64,000 nt of DNA from G016234445 sp964438865 (GTDB lineage: Bacteria > Chloroflexota > Dehalococcoidia > Tepidiformales > Tepidiformaceae), in contig CAYTMI010000002.1 in assembly GCA_964438865.1 (NCBI GenBank), positions 219,720-283,719 of the forward strand. Reading direction: 5' to 3'. This document shows positions 50,620 to 59,386 of this stretch, one piece after another. Position 1 is the first letter of the stretch. Every line of letters begins with the position of its first letter. A model generated the notes under the pieces. That model had not been told where the DNA came from, made no database searches, and worked only from the letters and a program-made list of their open reading frames with translations. The translations under genes and the position numbers were made by a program.

Positions 50620-51642
50620 ATGCGGGTGGGCATGATCGCGCCGATCTCCTGGCGGGTGCCGCCGCGGCATTACGGGCCATGGGAACGCGTCGTCTCGATC
50701 CTTAGCGAAGGGCTTGTAAGGCATGGGATCGACGTCACGCTGTTCGCCACCGCCGACTCACTGACGTCGGCGCGTCTGGTGGCGGTAGCACCGACCGGCT
50801 ACTCCGAGGACCCATCGATCGATGCCAAAGTCTACGAAGGCCTGCACATCGCGGCGGCGTTCGAACGGGCGGGCGAGTTCGACCTGCTGCATAACCATTT
50901 CGATTTCCTGCCGCTCACCTACAGCCGCCTCGTGAAGACGCCGGTGGTGACGACCATCCACGGCTTCTCGTCAGAGCGCATCCTGCCCGTCTTCCGCGCC
51001 TACAACGACATCGGCCACTACGTGTCCATCAGCGAGGCCGACCGCGACCCCGGCCTGGACTACATTGCCACCGTCTACCACGGCATCCCGCTGGGAGAGT
51101 TCACCTTTCGCAGCGAACCGGGCGACTACCTCCTCTTCTTTGGGCGCATCCACCCGGAAAAGGGCGCGCGTGAGGCGATCGCAGTGGCGCGCCGCAGCGG
51201 GAGGAAGCTGGTCATCGCGGGCATCATCCAGGACGAGGAGTACTTCCGCGAGGCTGTTGCGCCGTTCGTCGACGGCGACCAGGTCCGCTACGTCGGTTCG
51301 GTCGGCCCGGGAGAACGGGACCGGCTGCTGGGCGGCGCCTTCGCCCTCTTGCACCTCATCAGCTTCGAAGAGCCGTTCGGGCTTTCGGTGGTGGAAGCCA
51401 TGGCCACCGGCACACCGGTCATTGCGTTCGCGCGGGGCTCGATGCCCGAGACCATCGTCGATGGGACCACAGGCTTCCTGGTCGAAAGCGTCGAGGCGGC
51501 AGAGGAGGCGCTGCGGCGGGTGTCCGATATCGACCGGGCCGACTGTCGCACGCACGTAGAACGCCGCTTTTCGGACGAGCGAATGATCGAAGACTATATC
51601 CGCGTGTATCGAGAAATCGTCGACGGACCGCGGGCCTCATGA
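50620..51642 (+). CDS. GT4-family glycosyltransferase
   Basis: 340 residues, GT-B fold. N-terminal MRVGMIAPISWRVPPRHYGPWE (a loop like that of many mannosyl- and glucosyltransferases), a DLLHNHFDFLPL acceptor-side strand, the linker YHGIPL, LFFGRIHPEKG opening the donor domain, and the E-x7-E nucleotide-sugar motif in EEPFGLSVVEAMATGTPVIAF near residue 250. Starts 17 bases after GH130. The sugar donor is not known; GDP-mannose is a fair guess from context. Confidence 0.88.
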   Translation: MRVGMIAPISWRVPPRHYGPWERVVSILSEGLVRHGIDVTLFATADSLTSARLVAVAPTGYSEDPSIDAKVYEGLHIAAAFERAGEFDLLHNHFDFLPLTYSRLVKTPVVTTIHGFSSERILPVFRAYNDIGHYVSISEADRDPGLDYIATVYHGIPLGEFTFRSEPGDYLLFFGRIHPEKGAREAIAVARRSGRKLVIAGIIQDEEYFREAVAPFVDGDQVRYVGSVGPGERDRLLGGAFALLHLISFEEPFGLSVVEAMATGTPVIAFARGSMPETIVDGTTGFLVESVEAAEEALRRVSDIDRADCRTHVERRFSDERMIEDYIRVYREIVDGPRAS

Positions 51643-52002
51643 CCGCGGCGCCACGTTGACCGGGGCACAGGATCCATCGGGGGCCCATTGACACCCCGGT
51701 CGTTTTCTCTCGGCAGCGACAGGGCCTATTGACACGCCCAGTTCAGCCGCGAACTGGAGGTGAGGTGTGAAGCAACGAACGACGCGCTTGGGCGGCTGTG
51801 CCATTCCAGCCAGCCTTCTTCAACTCAGCGGCCCGTAACCCGGTGCCCCAGCGCTTGTGGCTCTGGCTGCGGCCCCCGAAGCCTGGCGCCGGCCGTCGCA
51901 CGGGGCTCCCCCTAACCGCCCGTTCCCCTTTCCCCCGGCAGTAGGCCGACCGGCCCGCCAAGTTGGGTCTAGCGGCCGCTGGCACCGGGTGCCGCCCGGC
52001 TG
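51643..52002. other. Gap between glycosyltransferase genes with repeats and possible IS end
   Basis: No gene is seen. Two 17-base near-identical direct repeats GGGCC[C/T]ATTGACAC[C/G]CC at 51681-51697 and 51722-51738 (41 bases apart) resemble the multiple terminal repeats of IS21-like elements, and an IS21 IstB remnant lies 2.8 kb downstream. An inverted repeat CAGTTC-AGCCGC-GAACTG is at 51739-51756. The rest is unremarkable. Confidence 0.4.
51981..51993. promoter_or_regulatory. Palindrome GGCACC-G-GGTGCC, candidate operator
   Basis: A perfect 6-bp inverted repeat with a one-base centre, ending 9 bases before a TATAAT box, so inside the promoter spacer of the next gene. A repressor site is plausible. 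Confidence 0.4.
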
Positions 52003-52008
52003 TATAAT
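52003..52008 (+). promoter_or_regulatory. TATAAT -10 box of the second GT4 gene
   Basis: Perfect consensus -10, about 75 bases before the ATG at 52084. The region at 17 bases upstream (TGGCAC) is a poor -35, which fits a promoter needing an activator or one read mostly through its -10. Ribosome site GGAGG at 52076-52080. Confidence 0.6.
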
Positions 52009-52083
52009 CGCGTCGCCCCCCAACCCAGGAATCCGTCAGCGGCTGCGACGGCAGGCTTTGCACAGTCTCTCATCGGAGGCGTT

Positions 52084-53442
52084 ATGTGGAACGAAACCCG
52101 CTCCTTGCGGATGATGCTGCCATTCCCGCACTCAGATCCTCAACCCGTTGTCCGCGCCCCGATCTCGATTGCCCTCGTGGCGACCTGCCCGCCCCGGCAG
52201 TGCGGCATCGCCACCTTCACGAGCGACCTGGCACGTTCGATCGTCGCCACGGAAACGGCGGCCACCGTCTCGTGGGCGGCCATCGACCAGCCCTGGATCG
52301 CGCACGAGTACGGGCCTGAAGTCCGATGGCGGATCGCGCAGGGCAATCCCGCGAGCTACCGGGCGGTCGCCGAGGAGATGACCGCGTCGAACGTCGACGT
52401 CGTCGCCATCCAGCATGAGTTCGGGCTGTACGGGACCTGGAATGACGGCTTTGTAGACGACCTCGAACCCTTCTTCGACGCCCTGCGCAAGCCCGTGGTG
52501 ACGACGCTCCACACCATTCTGCCCGAGCCGCATTCCTCGCTCCGCAGCGCACTGCAGCTGATCGGCGAACGCAGCGCAGCGGTGGTGGTGATGTCGGAAA
52601 CGGCCAGGCGCCTGCTCATACACGAGTACGGCCTTCCGGAGAACCGCGTCCGCGTAATCCCCCACGGGGTGCCGCCGATGCCCCCATTCGACCGCGACCG
52701 CGCGAAGGCGAAGCTGGGGCTGGAGGGGCGCAAGGTCGTCGCGACGTTTGGGCTGGTCGACCCGCGCAAGGGGCTCGAGTACGCAATCCGGGCGATGCAG
52801 TCGGTGGCCGAAAGGCATCCTGAAGCCCTCTACCTGATTCTCGGCCGCACCCACCCTGAATTCGTCCGCGCCCGGGGCGAAAGCTACCGCGACGAGCTGG
52901 CCATGCTGGTGGAGTCCCTCGGACTGTCGGAGCACGTGCGGTTCATCGACCGGTACCTGGCGCAGGACGACATCGTTGCTTACCTGCGCGCCACGGACGT
53001 CTATGTGACCCCCTACCTCGACCCGAACCAGATCACCAGCGGCACGCTGGCCTACGCCCTCGGTGCGGGTAGGGCAATCGTTTCGACGCCGTACCTGCAC
53101 GCGGCCGAGGTGCTCGCGGAGGGCCGCGGCATCCTGGTCGACTTCAGAAGCGAGCAGGCTCTCGCCGAGGGCGTGAACCGGGTCCTGGGCGACGCTGGGC
53201 TGCGAAGCGAACTTGAACGCAACGCCTATGACTACGGCCGTCACACAGCCTGGCCGATCATCGCCCGCCGCACCCTGAACCTTTACCGCGAAGTGGCCGG
53301 CCAGGGGGCGCTCGCTCTCCGCGGCGTCCGTGCTCTATACCCCGTGACTGATCACCGTTGGCAGCGACCCCGTGGCGAAAGCGAGGCCGGTGGCGGCCCC
53401 AAGCCCGCCGGACTTGCTGCTGCTGAACGCTCTCGCCCGTGA
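52084..53442 (+). CDS. GT4-family glycosyltransferase
   Basis: 452 residues, GT-B fold. SIALVATCPPRQCGIATFTSDLA at the N-terminus is typical of a group of bacterial GT4 proteins with a CG-I-A-x-F/Y motif; AIQHEFGLYGTW, VIPHGVP, ATFGLVDPRKGLEYAI and a C-terminal region with ITSGTLAYALGAGRAIVST follow. The usual E-x7-E motif is not obvious: the equivalent place has N-x-x-T-S-G-T-L, as in mannosyltransferases of this branch. The last 24 codons overlap the start of the next gene. Works probably with the neighbouring GH130 and GT4. Confidence 0.85.
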   Translation: MWNETRSLRMMLPFPHSDPQPVVRAPISIALVATCPPRQCGIATFTSDLARSIVATETAATVSWAAIDQPWIAHEYGPEVRWRIAQGNPASYRAVAEEMTASNVDVVAIQHEFGLYGTWNDGFVDDLEPFFDALRKPVVTTLHTILPEPHSSLRSALQLIGERSAAVVVMSETARRLLIHEYGLPENRVRVIPHGVPPMPPFDRDRAKAKLGLEGRKVVATFGLVDPRKGLEYAIRAMQSVAERHPEALYLILGRTHPEFVRARGESYRDELAMLVESLGLSEHVRFIDRYLAQDDIVAYLRATDVYVTPYLDPNQITSGTLAYALGAGRAIVSTPYLHAAEVLAEGRGILVDFRSEQALAEGVNRVLGDAGLRSELERNAYDYGRHTAWPIIARRTLNLYREVAGQGALALRGVRALYPVTDHRWQRPRGESEAGGGPKPAGLAAAERSRP

Positions 53443-54553
53443 CTCACCATACAAGGCTGGAGTCGCCGCGTTGATCCGCCAGCTCCAGCGATTGACCCGG
53501 CCCGTGCCAGCGCTCGGAAACGGTGTCCTTGCCATCGCGGTCTACTCCCAACCGACTCATGCCGGAATGCAGCACTGGGCTGCCGCCGAACAGGGTTTCG
53601 AAGGCGTTGCCTGCGTCGACGACGCCGCCAGGGCTGCCATTCTGTACGCCATGCTCTGGGAGCGCCACCGCCTGCCGTGGGCGCGCGACGCCGCTATGGG
53701 GCTGCTGGCTTTCGTCCGGGCGATGCAGACCGCCGGCGGGACCTTCGCCAACTTCATTCTCGACTGGGATGGGCGGAAAAACCTGGCAACCAACACTTCC
53801 AGACCCGGCGACGGGCCCTGGGTCGCGCGCGCGATGCACGCCCTCGCCTGCGGCGTGTCAGCATTTGGTGATGCCGACTGTGCGGAGAGTTTTGAAAAAG
53901 GCCTGCCCTGGCTGGACCGGGCGACCCCGTATCTCGATGTGAGAGCGGTCTGTGTCCTGGCGTCGGTCGAATATTGGCGTGCGACCGGTGCGGATGACGT
54001 GGCGGCGCGCGGGCTGGCCTGGGCGACAGAGATCGCAGACGCAGCCCAGAACAACGTGCTGCTCAACGAGGTGGGAAGCGCGCAGATCCACCTCTGGGGG
54101 CACCTGCAAGAGGCTGCGCTCGCTGACGCCGGCATGGCCTTCGGGCGCACTGACCTCGTCGAAGCTGCCCGCCGCAGCGCTGAAGCAGTCCTGATCCCAG
54201 CCGTGGAACAGCACTTCCCCGGACCCAGAGTCCTCCCGTTCGATGTCAGTTGCGTCGTACGGGGCATCGATGCGGTGGCGGCCGCCACACGAGATTCCCG
54301 GTACGAGCGTATGGCGAGCCTCGCGCGCGCCTGGTTCGACGGCCGGAACACCGCCAGTGCACCGGTCTACGATCGTACCGCCGGCCTCGTCTTTGACGGC
54401 ATCGATGACGGTCGGGTCAGTCAGAACTCCGGGGCCGAAGCGAACATCGAAGGCGCTCTTGCCCTGCTTGACTCGCTCCCCTTGCACCGCAAGCTGGAAG
54501 GAGGCCACATATCCGGCAAGGATGGGGTCGACGAAGAGACCAACCCACTCTGA
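53372..54553 (+). CDS. Alpha/alpha-barrel (six-hairpin) glycosidase-like protein, 3' end rearranged
   Basis: 393 residues from a GTG overlapping the GT4 gene by 71 bases; a later start is possible. The chain shows repeated helical pairs with aromatic and Asp residues (CVDDAARAAILYAMLWERH, ANFILDWDGRKN, DVRAVCVLASVEYW, SGAEANIEGALALLDSL), the build of six-hairpin glycosidases found beside GH130 and GT4 genes. Its last 20 or so residues (HRKLEGGHISGKDGVDEET-) lie antisense to a fragment of an IS21 IstB gene, so the natural C-terminus was probably lost. It may still fold, because the barrel looks nearly complete. Confidence 0.68.
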   Translation: MAKARPVAAPSPPDLLLLNALARDSPYKAGVAALIRQLQRLTRPVPALGNGVLAIAVYSQPTHAGMQHWAAAEQGFEGVACVDDAARAAILYAMLWERHRLPWARDAAMGLLAFVRAMQTAGGTFANFILDWDGRKNLATNTSRPGDGPWVARAMHALACGVSAFGDADCAESFEKGLPWLDRATPYLDVRAVCVLASVEYWRATGADDVAARGLAWATEIADAAQNNVLLNEVGSAQIHLWGHLQEAALADAGMAFGRTDLVEAARRSAEAVLIPAVEQHFPGPRVLPFDVSCVVRGIDAVAAATRDSRYERMASLARAWFDGRNTASAPVYDRTAGLVFDGIDDGRVSQNSGAEANIEGALALLDSLPLHRKLEGGHISGKDGVDEETNPL

Positions 54554-54648
54554 AACGTCGCGGTTGGACGTGACGATGAAAGACGAACGGCGGTGGCGTT
54601 CGATGACGAGGGCGTAGAGGTCTTCGGACTGCTGCTGGTTGAGGCGCT
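54511..54648 (-). mobile_element. IS21-family IstB remnant
   Basis: The minus strand reads RLNQQQSEDLYALVIERHRR, then SSFIVTSNRDVSEWVGLFVD and PILAG. This is the C-terminal ATPase part of IstB helper proteins (pattern QQSxDLYxxVxERxxxxSxIxTSNRxxxEWxxLFxDPxLA). An in-frame TAG precedes it, similarity ends after PILAG, and no IstA is found, so it is a decayed fragment. It overlaps the 3' end of the glycosidase gene on the other strand. The rest of the 370-base gap to 54923 holds a lower-GC stretch (about 54690-54740) and nothing else I recognise. Confidence 0.72.
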
Positions 54649-54923
54649 ATGGTTCCCGTTCGCGACATCCGAGGCGTAAACGGCAAGGTCATTTGTATAA
54701 GCTGATGACTCATTTACGCCTGTCAACAACCCTCGCAAGAGCTACACCTAGCATACGCAAGGAAACGGCACGGACCCCGTGCTGCGGCGGCAGCCGGGCG
54801 TCGGCATCAGGCCGGCGTCGCAGCGTCTCGCGTGGTCCACGAAGAGCACGTCGGGCGGGCCGGTCCCTGGATTCGAAGGCCAGCCCCACTGCGGATTTCC
54901 CTTTCTGATACTCTCGCGGGAAC

Positions 54924-56228
54924 GTGCCTCATTTCCGGAATTCAAAGCGCACTCGTCAGTTCCTGCCCCTTCGTGGCGTGCGCGTTCTCTCGTTCGAAGT
55001 TGCTTACTCCCTCCCTGCAGGCACCCGGACGCTCGCGGAACTTGGCGCGGAAGTCGTCAGAGTAGCCGGCCCGGGCCGCGACAGCGCCTACATCGGCGTA
55101 GTGGACGGGGTATACCTCTCCAAGACCTGTGTCGGGATAGACCTCAGGCACCATGACGGCCTCGCCGTGGCGAAACGCCTCGTCAGCAAAGCCGACGTTG
55201 TCTGCAGCAACTTCGTCCCCGGTGCCATGGAACGTCTCGGCCTCGGCTCCGAAGAGATCATGAGGCTCAATCCCTCGGCCATCGTCCTGCAGTTGTCGGG
55301 GTACGGTTCCCCCGGTCCCTGGAGCAGCTACCCGGCGTTTGGCCCCAGTACCGAGGCCGCCGGCGGGATGAACCAGCTCATGGGCCGGGATCCTGATCCG
55401 CCGGTCCGCGTTGGAAGCGGAGTCTTCTCCGACCAGCTTGCCGGCAGGTTCGCTGCACTATCGCTCCTGGCAGCGCTCGAACGGCGGCAGCGAACCGGCG
55501 AGGGCTGCTACATCGACCTTTCCATGGCCGAAGCTATCTCCATGGTGATTGGGCACACGGTGCTCGGCGCGGCTCTCGGCGGACCTCACCAGCGTCTCGG
55601 GAACCGCGACCGCGACTTCGCGCCCCAGGGGGTGTATCGGACCGTCGGCGAGGATGAATGGATTGCGATCACGGTCAAGGACGACAGGCAGTGGGAGGCT
55701 CTCGTCCAGCTCGTTGGCGACCCTCGCCTCGCCGGCCCGGAACTCACGACCGCGGACGGCCGTCAACTCAACCACGACACCATCGATGCAGTCATTGAGG
55801 CGTGGACCGTCACCTTCGACCGGCAGCGGCTCGCGCAGCGGCTCCAGGAGAGCGGGATCGCGGCGTCTCCGGTCCAGAAGTCCCGCGATCCGCTCTTCGA
55901 CTCCCATCTCGCCGAACGCGGTGTCTTTCGCCCGGTGGGACACGAACGCCCTGTTCTCGGGTACTCGGCACACCCCCACCTCACCACGCCGTGGGTCGCC
56001 GATGGCCACGGGCGGGCGAGCCTCGCCGACATGCATTTCCACGGCGCGGACAACGTTCCCGTGCTGGGAGAATGGCTCGGGATGTGCTCTGACGAAGTGC
56101 ATACGCTCGAGGCGACCGGTGCCCTCATCGCTCCGGGAGAGGTTCAGGTTGAAGACCGCCAGACCAACTTCCGCGATGCAGATTTCGGCGATCAGCTCGG
56201 GTTGCCAACGGACGGAGGCCCGACTTGA
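54924..56228 (+). CDS. CaiB/BaiF-family CoA-transferase, catalytic subunit
   Basis: 434 residues, class III CoA-transferase. The catalytic Asp is D170 in SGVFSDQLAGRFAA, equal in place to Asp169 of formyl-CoA transferase. Other blocks: RVLSFEVAYSLPAGTRTLAELGAEVV, CSNFVPGAMERLGLG, QLSGYGSPGPWSSYPAFGP. Such enzymes move CoA between carboxylic acids via enzyme-bound anhydrides. The gene is followed at once by a second family member, as in two-subunit CoA-transferases (benzylsuccinate or malate types). The GTG start at 54924 gives about 15 residues before the core. Acid substrates are unknown. Confidence 0.88.
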   Translation: MPHFRNSKRTRQFLPLRGVRVLSFEVAYSLPAGTRTLAELGAEVVRVAGPGRDSAYIGVVDGVYLSKTCVGIDLRHHDGLAVAKRLVSKADVVCSNFVPGAMERLGLGSEEIMRLNPSAIVLQLSGYGSPGPWSSYPAFGPSTEAAGGMNQLMGRDPDPPVRVGSGVFSDQLAGRFAALSLLAALERRQRTGEGCYIDLSMAEAISMVIGHTVLGAALGGPHQRLGNRDRDFAPQGVYRTVGEDEWIAITVKDDRQWEALVQLVGDPRLAGPELTTADGRQLNHDTIDAVIEAWTVTFDRQRLAQRLQESGIAASPVQKSRDPLFDSHLAERGVFRPVGHERPVLGYSAHPHLTTPWVADGHGRASLADMHFHGADNVPVLGEWLGMCSDEVHTLEATGALIAPGEVQVEDRQTNFRDADFGDQLGLPTDGGPT

Positions 56229-57331
56229 GGGTGCTTGAACTTGCAGGAGGTCCGGCGGCCAGCTTCGCCGGGCTCCTCCTGGCAGAACTCGGCCACGAGG
56301 TCACCAAAGTGGAGCCGCCCGGAGATGAATCATTCGAAGGCAGCCGGTCGGCTGTCTTGTCGCCCACCGAACGGGCCTACCTCGATCGGCGCAAGCAGAG
56401 CATCGAACTCGACCTGCGGACGAGTGCTGGCGCGGCCGCCTTCGTCGGGTTGGCGACCGGCAGCGACGCTGTGATCGAGGATCTTGGGGCCGGGGCACTG
56501 GGGCGGCTCCGGCTATCTCCACGGCGACTTCGGGGCGCGAATCCTCAACTTGTGGTCGCAAGCATCTCCCCATTTGGCCAGTCCGGACCAAGGGCCGGGT
56601 GGCAGGCCTCGGAGCTTGTGGTCCAGGCCTCGGCCGGCATCCTCCACTCCACCGGGTGGGTTGGGGAAACGCCGCTCAAGGCGGGCGGGATGGCGGCTCA
56701 CGCAATCGCCGGGATCAACGCAGCGACCGCGATCCTCGCGGCGCGCATTGGTTCGGCTGCGGGCAACTCGCCTGGCGTCCACATCGACGTGTCCGTGCAG
56801 GAGTGCTACCTGCATCACTGGTCGCGGCACATCGGGGAATGGGCCTATTCCGGGACAAAGATGCGTCGCGAGAGCCGCACCTTTGGACACCAGGGATTCC
56901 CGCACACGGCCATGGCCGCAGACGGCTGGCTGTACCTTCTCGCCCTCTTTGCAGATTGGGAGTCGCTGGCTCTCTTCCTCGGGCTCGACCCCTTCGTCAC
57001 CCACGAGTGGGCCGACCCGGAGGTCCGAGCCCGGCGGTGGCCCGAGATCGTGGCACCGTTCCACGAGTCGCTCGGGTCCCGCGGGCGCTTTGAATGGTTT
57101 GCTGCCGCAGCCGAAGCCGGATACACGTTCGCGCCGGTCCAATCGCCCACCGACCAGCTCGACAACGAGCAGTTTGCGGCGCGCGGCTTCCTCAAGCCGG
57201 CGCAAATCGAGGGGCGTGACGTGCTCTGCCCCGGTCTACCCTTCCCCTGGGAGGAACCGGCAGCGCCGAACCGGCCACCCTCCAAAGCCGAACACAACTA
57301 CCAACTTCCAGGAGCACCCAATGTCCAGTAA
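56225..57331 (+). CDS. CaiB/BaiF-family CoA-transferase, second subunit lacking the catalytic Asp
   Basis: 368 residues from a TTG that overlaps the previous stop (TTGA). The fold markers are present (RVLELAGGPAASFAGLLLAELGHEV, SISPFGQSGPRAGWQASELV, GTKMRRESRTFG), but at the position of the catalytic Asp the sequence is GGMAAHAIAG, with H159 instead. This subunit is therefore probably non-catalytic or structural in a heteromer with the upstream protein. The end overlaps the hotdog gene by 11 bases. Confidence 0.85.
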   Translation: MRVLELAGGPAASFAGLLLAELGHEVTKVEPPGDESFEGSRSAVLSPTERAYLDRRKQSIELDLRTSAGAAAFVGLATGSDAVIEDLGAGALGRLRLSPRRLRGANPQLVVASISPFGQSGPRAGWQASELVVQASAGILHSTGWVGETPLKAGGMAAHAIAGINAATAILAARIGSAAGNSPGVHIDVSVQECYLHHWSRHIGEWAYSGTKMRRESRTFGHQGFPHTAMAADGWLYLLALFADWESLALFLGLDPFVTHEWADPEVRARRWPEIVAPFHESLGSRGRFEWFAAAAEAGYTFAPVQSPTDQLDNEQFAARGFLKPAQIEGRDVLCPGLPFPWEEPAAPNRPPSKAEHNYQLPGAPNVQ

Positions 57332-58148
57332 CGATCCGTTCCTGGTAGGCCCATGGCGCCGCCTGGTCAACACGGCGGCCGCGAGCAAAGGCTCAATCCA
57401 CGACGACGCCGAGGCCGAGAAGCTTGGCTTCCGGGGCGGATTTGTGCCCGGCAGCATCGTCGGGACGGCAGCGATGCCGGCCGTCGTTGAGGCATTCGGC
57501 GCCAAATGGATGGAGGGCGGCTGGTACTCGTTCACTTTCGTCTCCCCGGTCTACGTCGACGACGAGGTCCGCGAGGTTGCCTCACGCGCCGGCGCGGACA
57601 TCGCCATCCAGATCGCGGACCGCACGGGGCGCCTCTGTTGCAACGGTCGTGCCGGCCTTGGCTCCAACGTCCCCTGGGATGCCGCCGAGGATGGCAGCCG
57701 CGGTGCCGAGAGTGTCTTCCCAGGCATCGACATTGGTCACACTTTCGACCCCTGGCTGTTTACGCCGGACCGCGCTGCCTGCCTCGGCACCGTCGAGGCA
57801 GCCGGTGACCGAACACCATGGTATCGCGAGTCTTCCCCGTGGGGCGGCCCGGTCGTGCCGCCCGAGTACCTTCACGTAGTCGCGCTCCAACTGGTGCTCC
57901 GGCCAGGCCAGCCGCAACCCCCAGCGGTCACCGGCGTCCGCGGTCCCGGCATGTGGGCCGGGCACGACCTCGTCGTTCAGGCGCCGCTCCCTGTCGACGC
58001 GTCGTACACGATGAGCGAGAGAATAGTGGATAAGGGCCGCTCCGGAAGGACGCTCTTCCTCACTTACGAGTTCGAAGTCTCCGCCGGAAGGCGAGTTGTC
58101 GCCCATGGCCGCCACAAGGCCAGGTGGATCGCTGAAGCCGAGTTCTAA
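57321..58148 (+). CDS. Hotdog-fold (MaoC-like) dehydratase/thioesterase-related protein
   Basis: 275 residues, ribosome site CAGGAG before the ATG at 57321. The N-terminal half has EAEKLGFRGGFVPGSIVGTAAMPAVV, which resembles the HGxxxxG-style helix of MaoC-like hydratases but without the usual D/H pair, followed by WYSFTFVSPVYVDDEVREVA, a typical hotdog strand pair. The C-terminal half looks like a second, weaker hotdog. Coupled to two CoA-transferases, so it likely acts on the CoA ester they form, as hydratase or binding protein. Confidence 0.65.
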   Translation: MSSNDPFLVGPWRRLVNTAAASKGSIHDDAEAEKLGFRGGFVPGSIVGTAAMPAVVEAFGAKWMEGGWYSFTFVSPVYVDDEVREVASRAGADIAIQIADRTGRLCCNGRAGLGSNVPWDAAEDGSRGAESVFPGIDIGHTFDPWLFTPDRAACLGTVEAAGDRTPWYRESSPWGGPVVPPEYLHVVALQLVLRPGQPQPPAVTGVRGPGMWAGHDLVVQAPLPVDASYTMSERIVDKGRSGRTLFLTYEFEVSAGRRVVAHGRHKARWIAEAEF

Positions 58149-58281
58149 AGGGGAGGAGACTGGGCGCCGCGTCAGCGCACCCGCTATGACCTCATCGTGG
58201 GCGCAGCACCGTAGCCGGGCGGGGCACTCGGTGCCATCATCCCCAGCAGGACCCATTCGACGTTGATAACGGAGCACTACC

Positions 58282-59253
58282 GTGGCCTCTCCCGAAGCCC
58301 CTCGTACGATTCTTATCACCGGCGCGGCGGGCAACCTTGGAAGCAGGCTCGGTCGGCACCTGCTCACGAGCCCGCATCGCGTCCGGCTGATGGTCCACCG
58401 CTCGCCTCTGCCACGCGATCTCCAGTCTGCCCGGGGAGCCGAAGTCGTTCGAGCCGACCTCGGGCAGCCCGAGAGCCTGCGCCCGGCAGTGCGAGGAGCA
58501 GATACCGTTGTCCACTTCGCGGGGGTGCTTTTCGCCCCAAGACCAGAGCGATTCCTCCCTGTGACGAACACGGTCTGGTTTCGCAACCTTCTCGATGCTT
58601 GTATCGCGGAGCGGGTGGACCGGGTCGTCTTGATCTCGTTCCCGCATGTAGAGGGTCCAACGACGCCGGAGCGGCCGGCAACGGGGCGGCTGGACGGAGA
58701 ACCAGTCTCGGTTCATGCCCGCACGCGCCTGGAGGAAGAGCGGCTGCTGATGGCCCGGACGGAGGGGACGTCGACGACGCCGGTGTCCCTTCGATTCGGC
58801 ATGGTCTACGGGCGCGGGATCCTCATGATCGAGGGAGCGCGCTGGCTCGCCCGGCACCGGCTCCTGGGCGTCTGGCGTGACCCCACCTGGATCCACCTCA
58901 TCTCGACGGACGATTTCCTGGCGGTGACCACCGCCGCCGCGACTCGTCCCGGAGTGCGCGGCATCTATCATGCCGGCGATGAGCATCCTCTCACGCTGCA
59001 AGAATTCCTGGACGGAGCGTGCAAAGTCTGGAAGCTTCCCCGGCCGCGGCGGATGCCCCTGTGGATGATTCGCCTGGCTGCCGGCCTCTGTGAGCTTGGT
59101 GCCTGGGTGCTGCGCAAGCCGTCGCCCTTGACACGTGACTTCATCGAGATCGGGCGCGTTTCCTACTGCGGCGACACGCGACGGATGCGCTCCGAGCTGC
59201 TCACAGAGCTCAAGTACCCGTCGTTCGAAGAAGGAAAGCACACGCTGGTTTGA
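58282..59253 (+). CDS. NAD(P)-dependent sugar-epimerase-like oxidoreductase
   Basis: 323 residues, extended SDR. Cofactor loop ITGAAGNLGSRLGRHL (GxxGxxG) at residues 11-20, D in VRADLGQPESLRPA, HFAGV, and a C-terminal substrate domain. The catalytic Y-x-x-x-K is not obvious at its usual place, so it may be an atypical SDR (binding or regulatory, or a reductase of the NmrA/isoflavone type). GGAG lies 8 bases before the GTG. Confidence 0.78.
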   Translation: MASPEAPRTILITGAAGNLGSRLGRHLLTSPHRVRLMVHRSPLPRDLQSARGAEVVRADLGQPESLRPAVRGADTVVHFAGVLFAPRPERFLPVTNTVWFRNLLDACIAERVDRVVLISFPHVEGPTTPERPATGRLDGEPVSVHARTRLEEERLLMARTEGTSTTPVSLRFGMVYGRGILMIEGARWLARHRLLGVWRDPTWIHLISTDDFLAVTTAAATRPGVRGIYHAGDEHPLTLQEFLDGACKVWKLPRPRRMPLWMIRLAAGLCELGAWVLRKPSPLTRDFIEIGRVSYCGDTRRMRSELLTELKYPSFEEGKHTLV

Positions 59254-59386
59254 AGCCCTCACCGTGAACGCGTCGTCCACGGACGACCCGGAGCCGCGCC
59301 CAGACGGCAAGGTCCCAACGAGGCTGGTTCCACGCCCGCTCGTAACCAGGAGCTTCCATCACTGGCGCCAGACCGGGCGTAGAGTC

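Noticed and set aside
54748..54945. Minus-strand 65-codon frame in the gap before the CoA-transferase
   Set aside because: No domain, no ribosome site, and it overlaps the start of the transferase gene.
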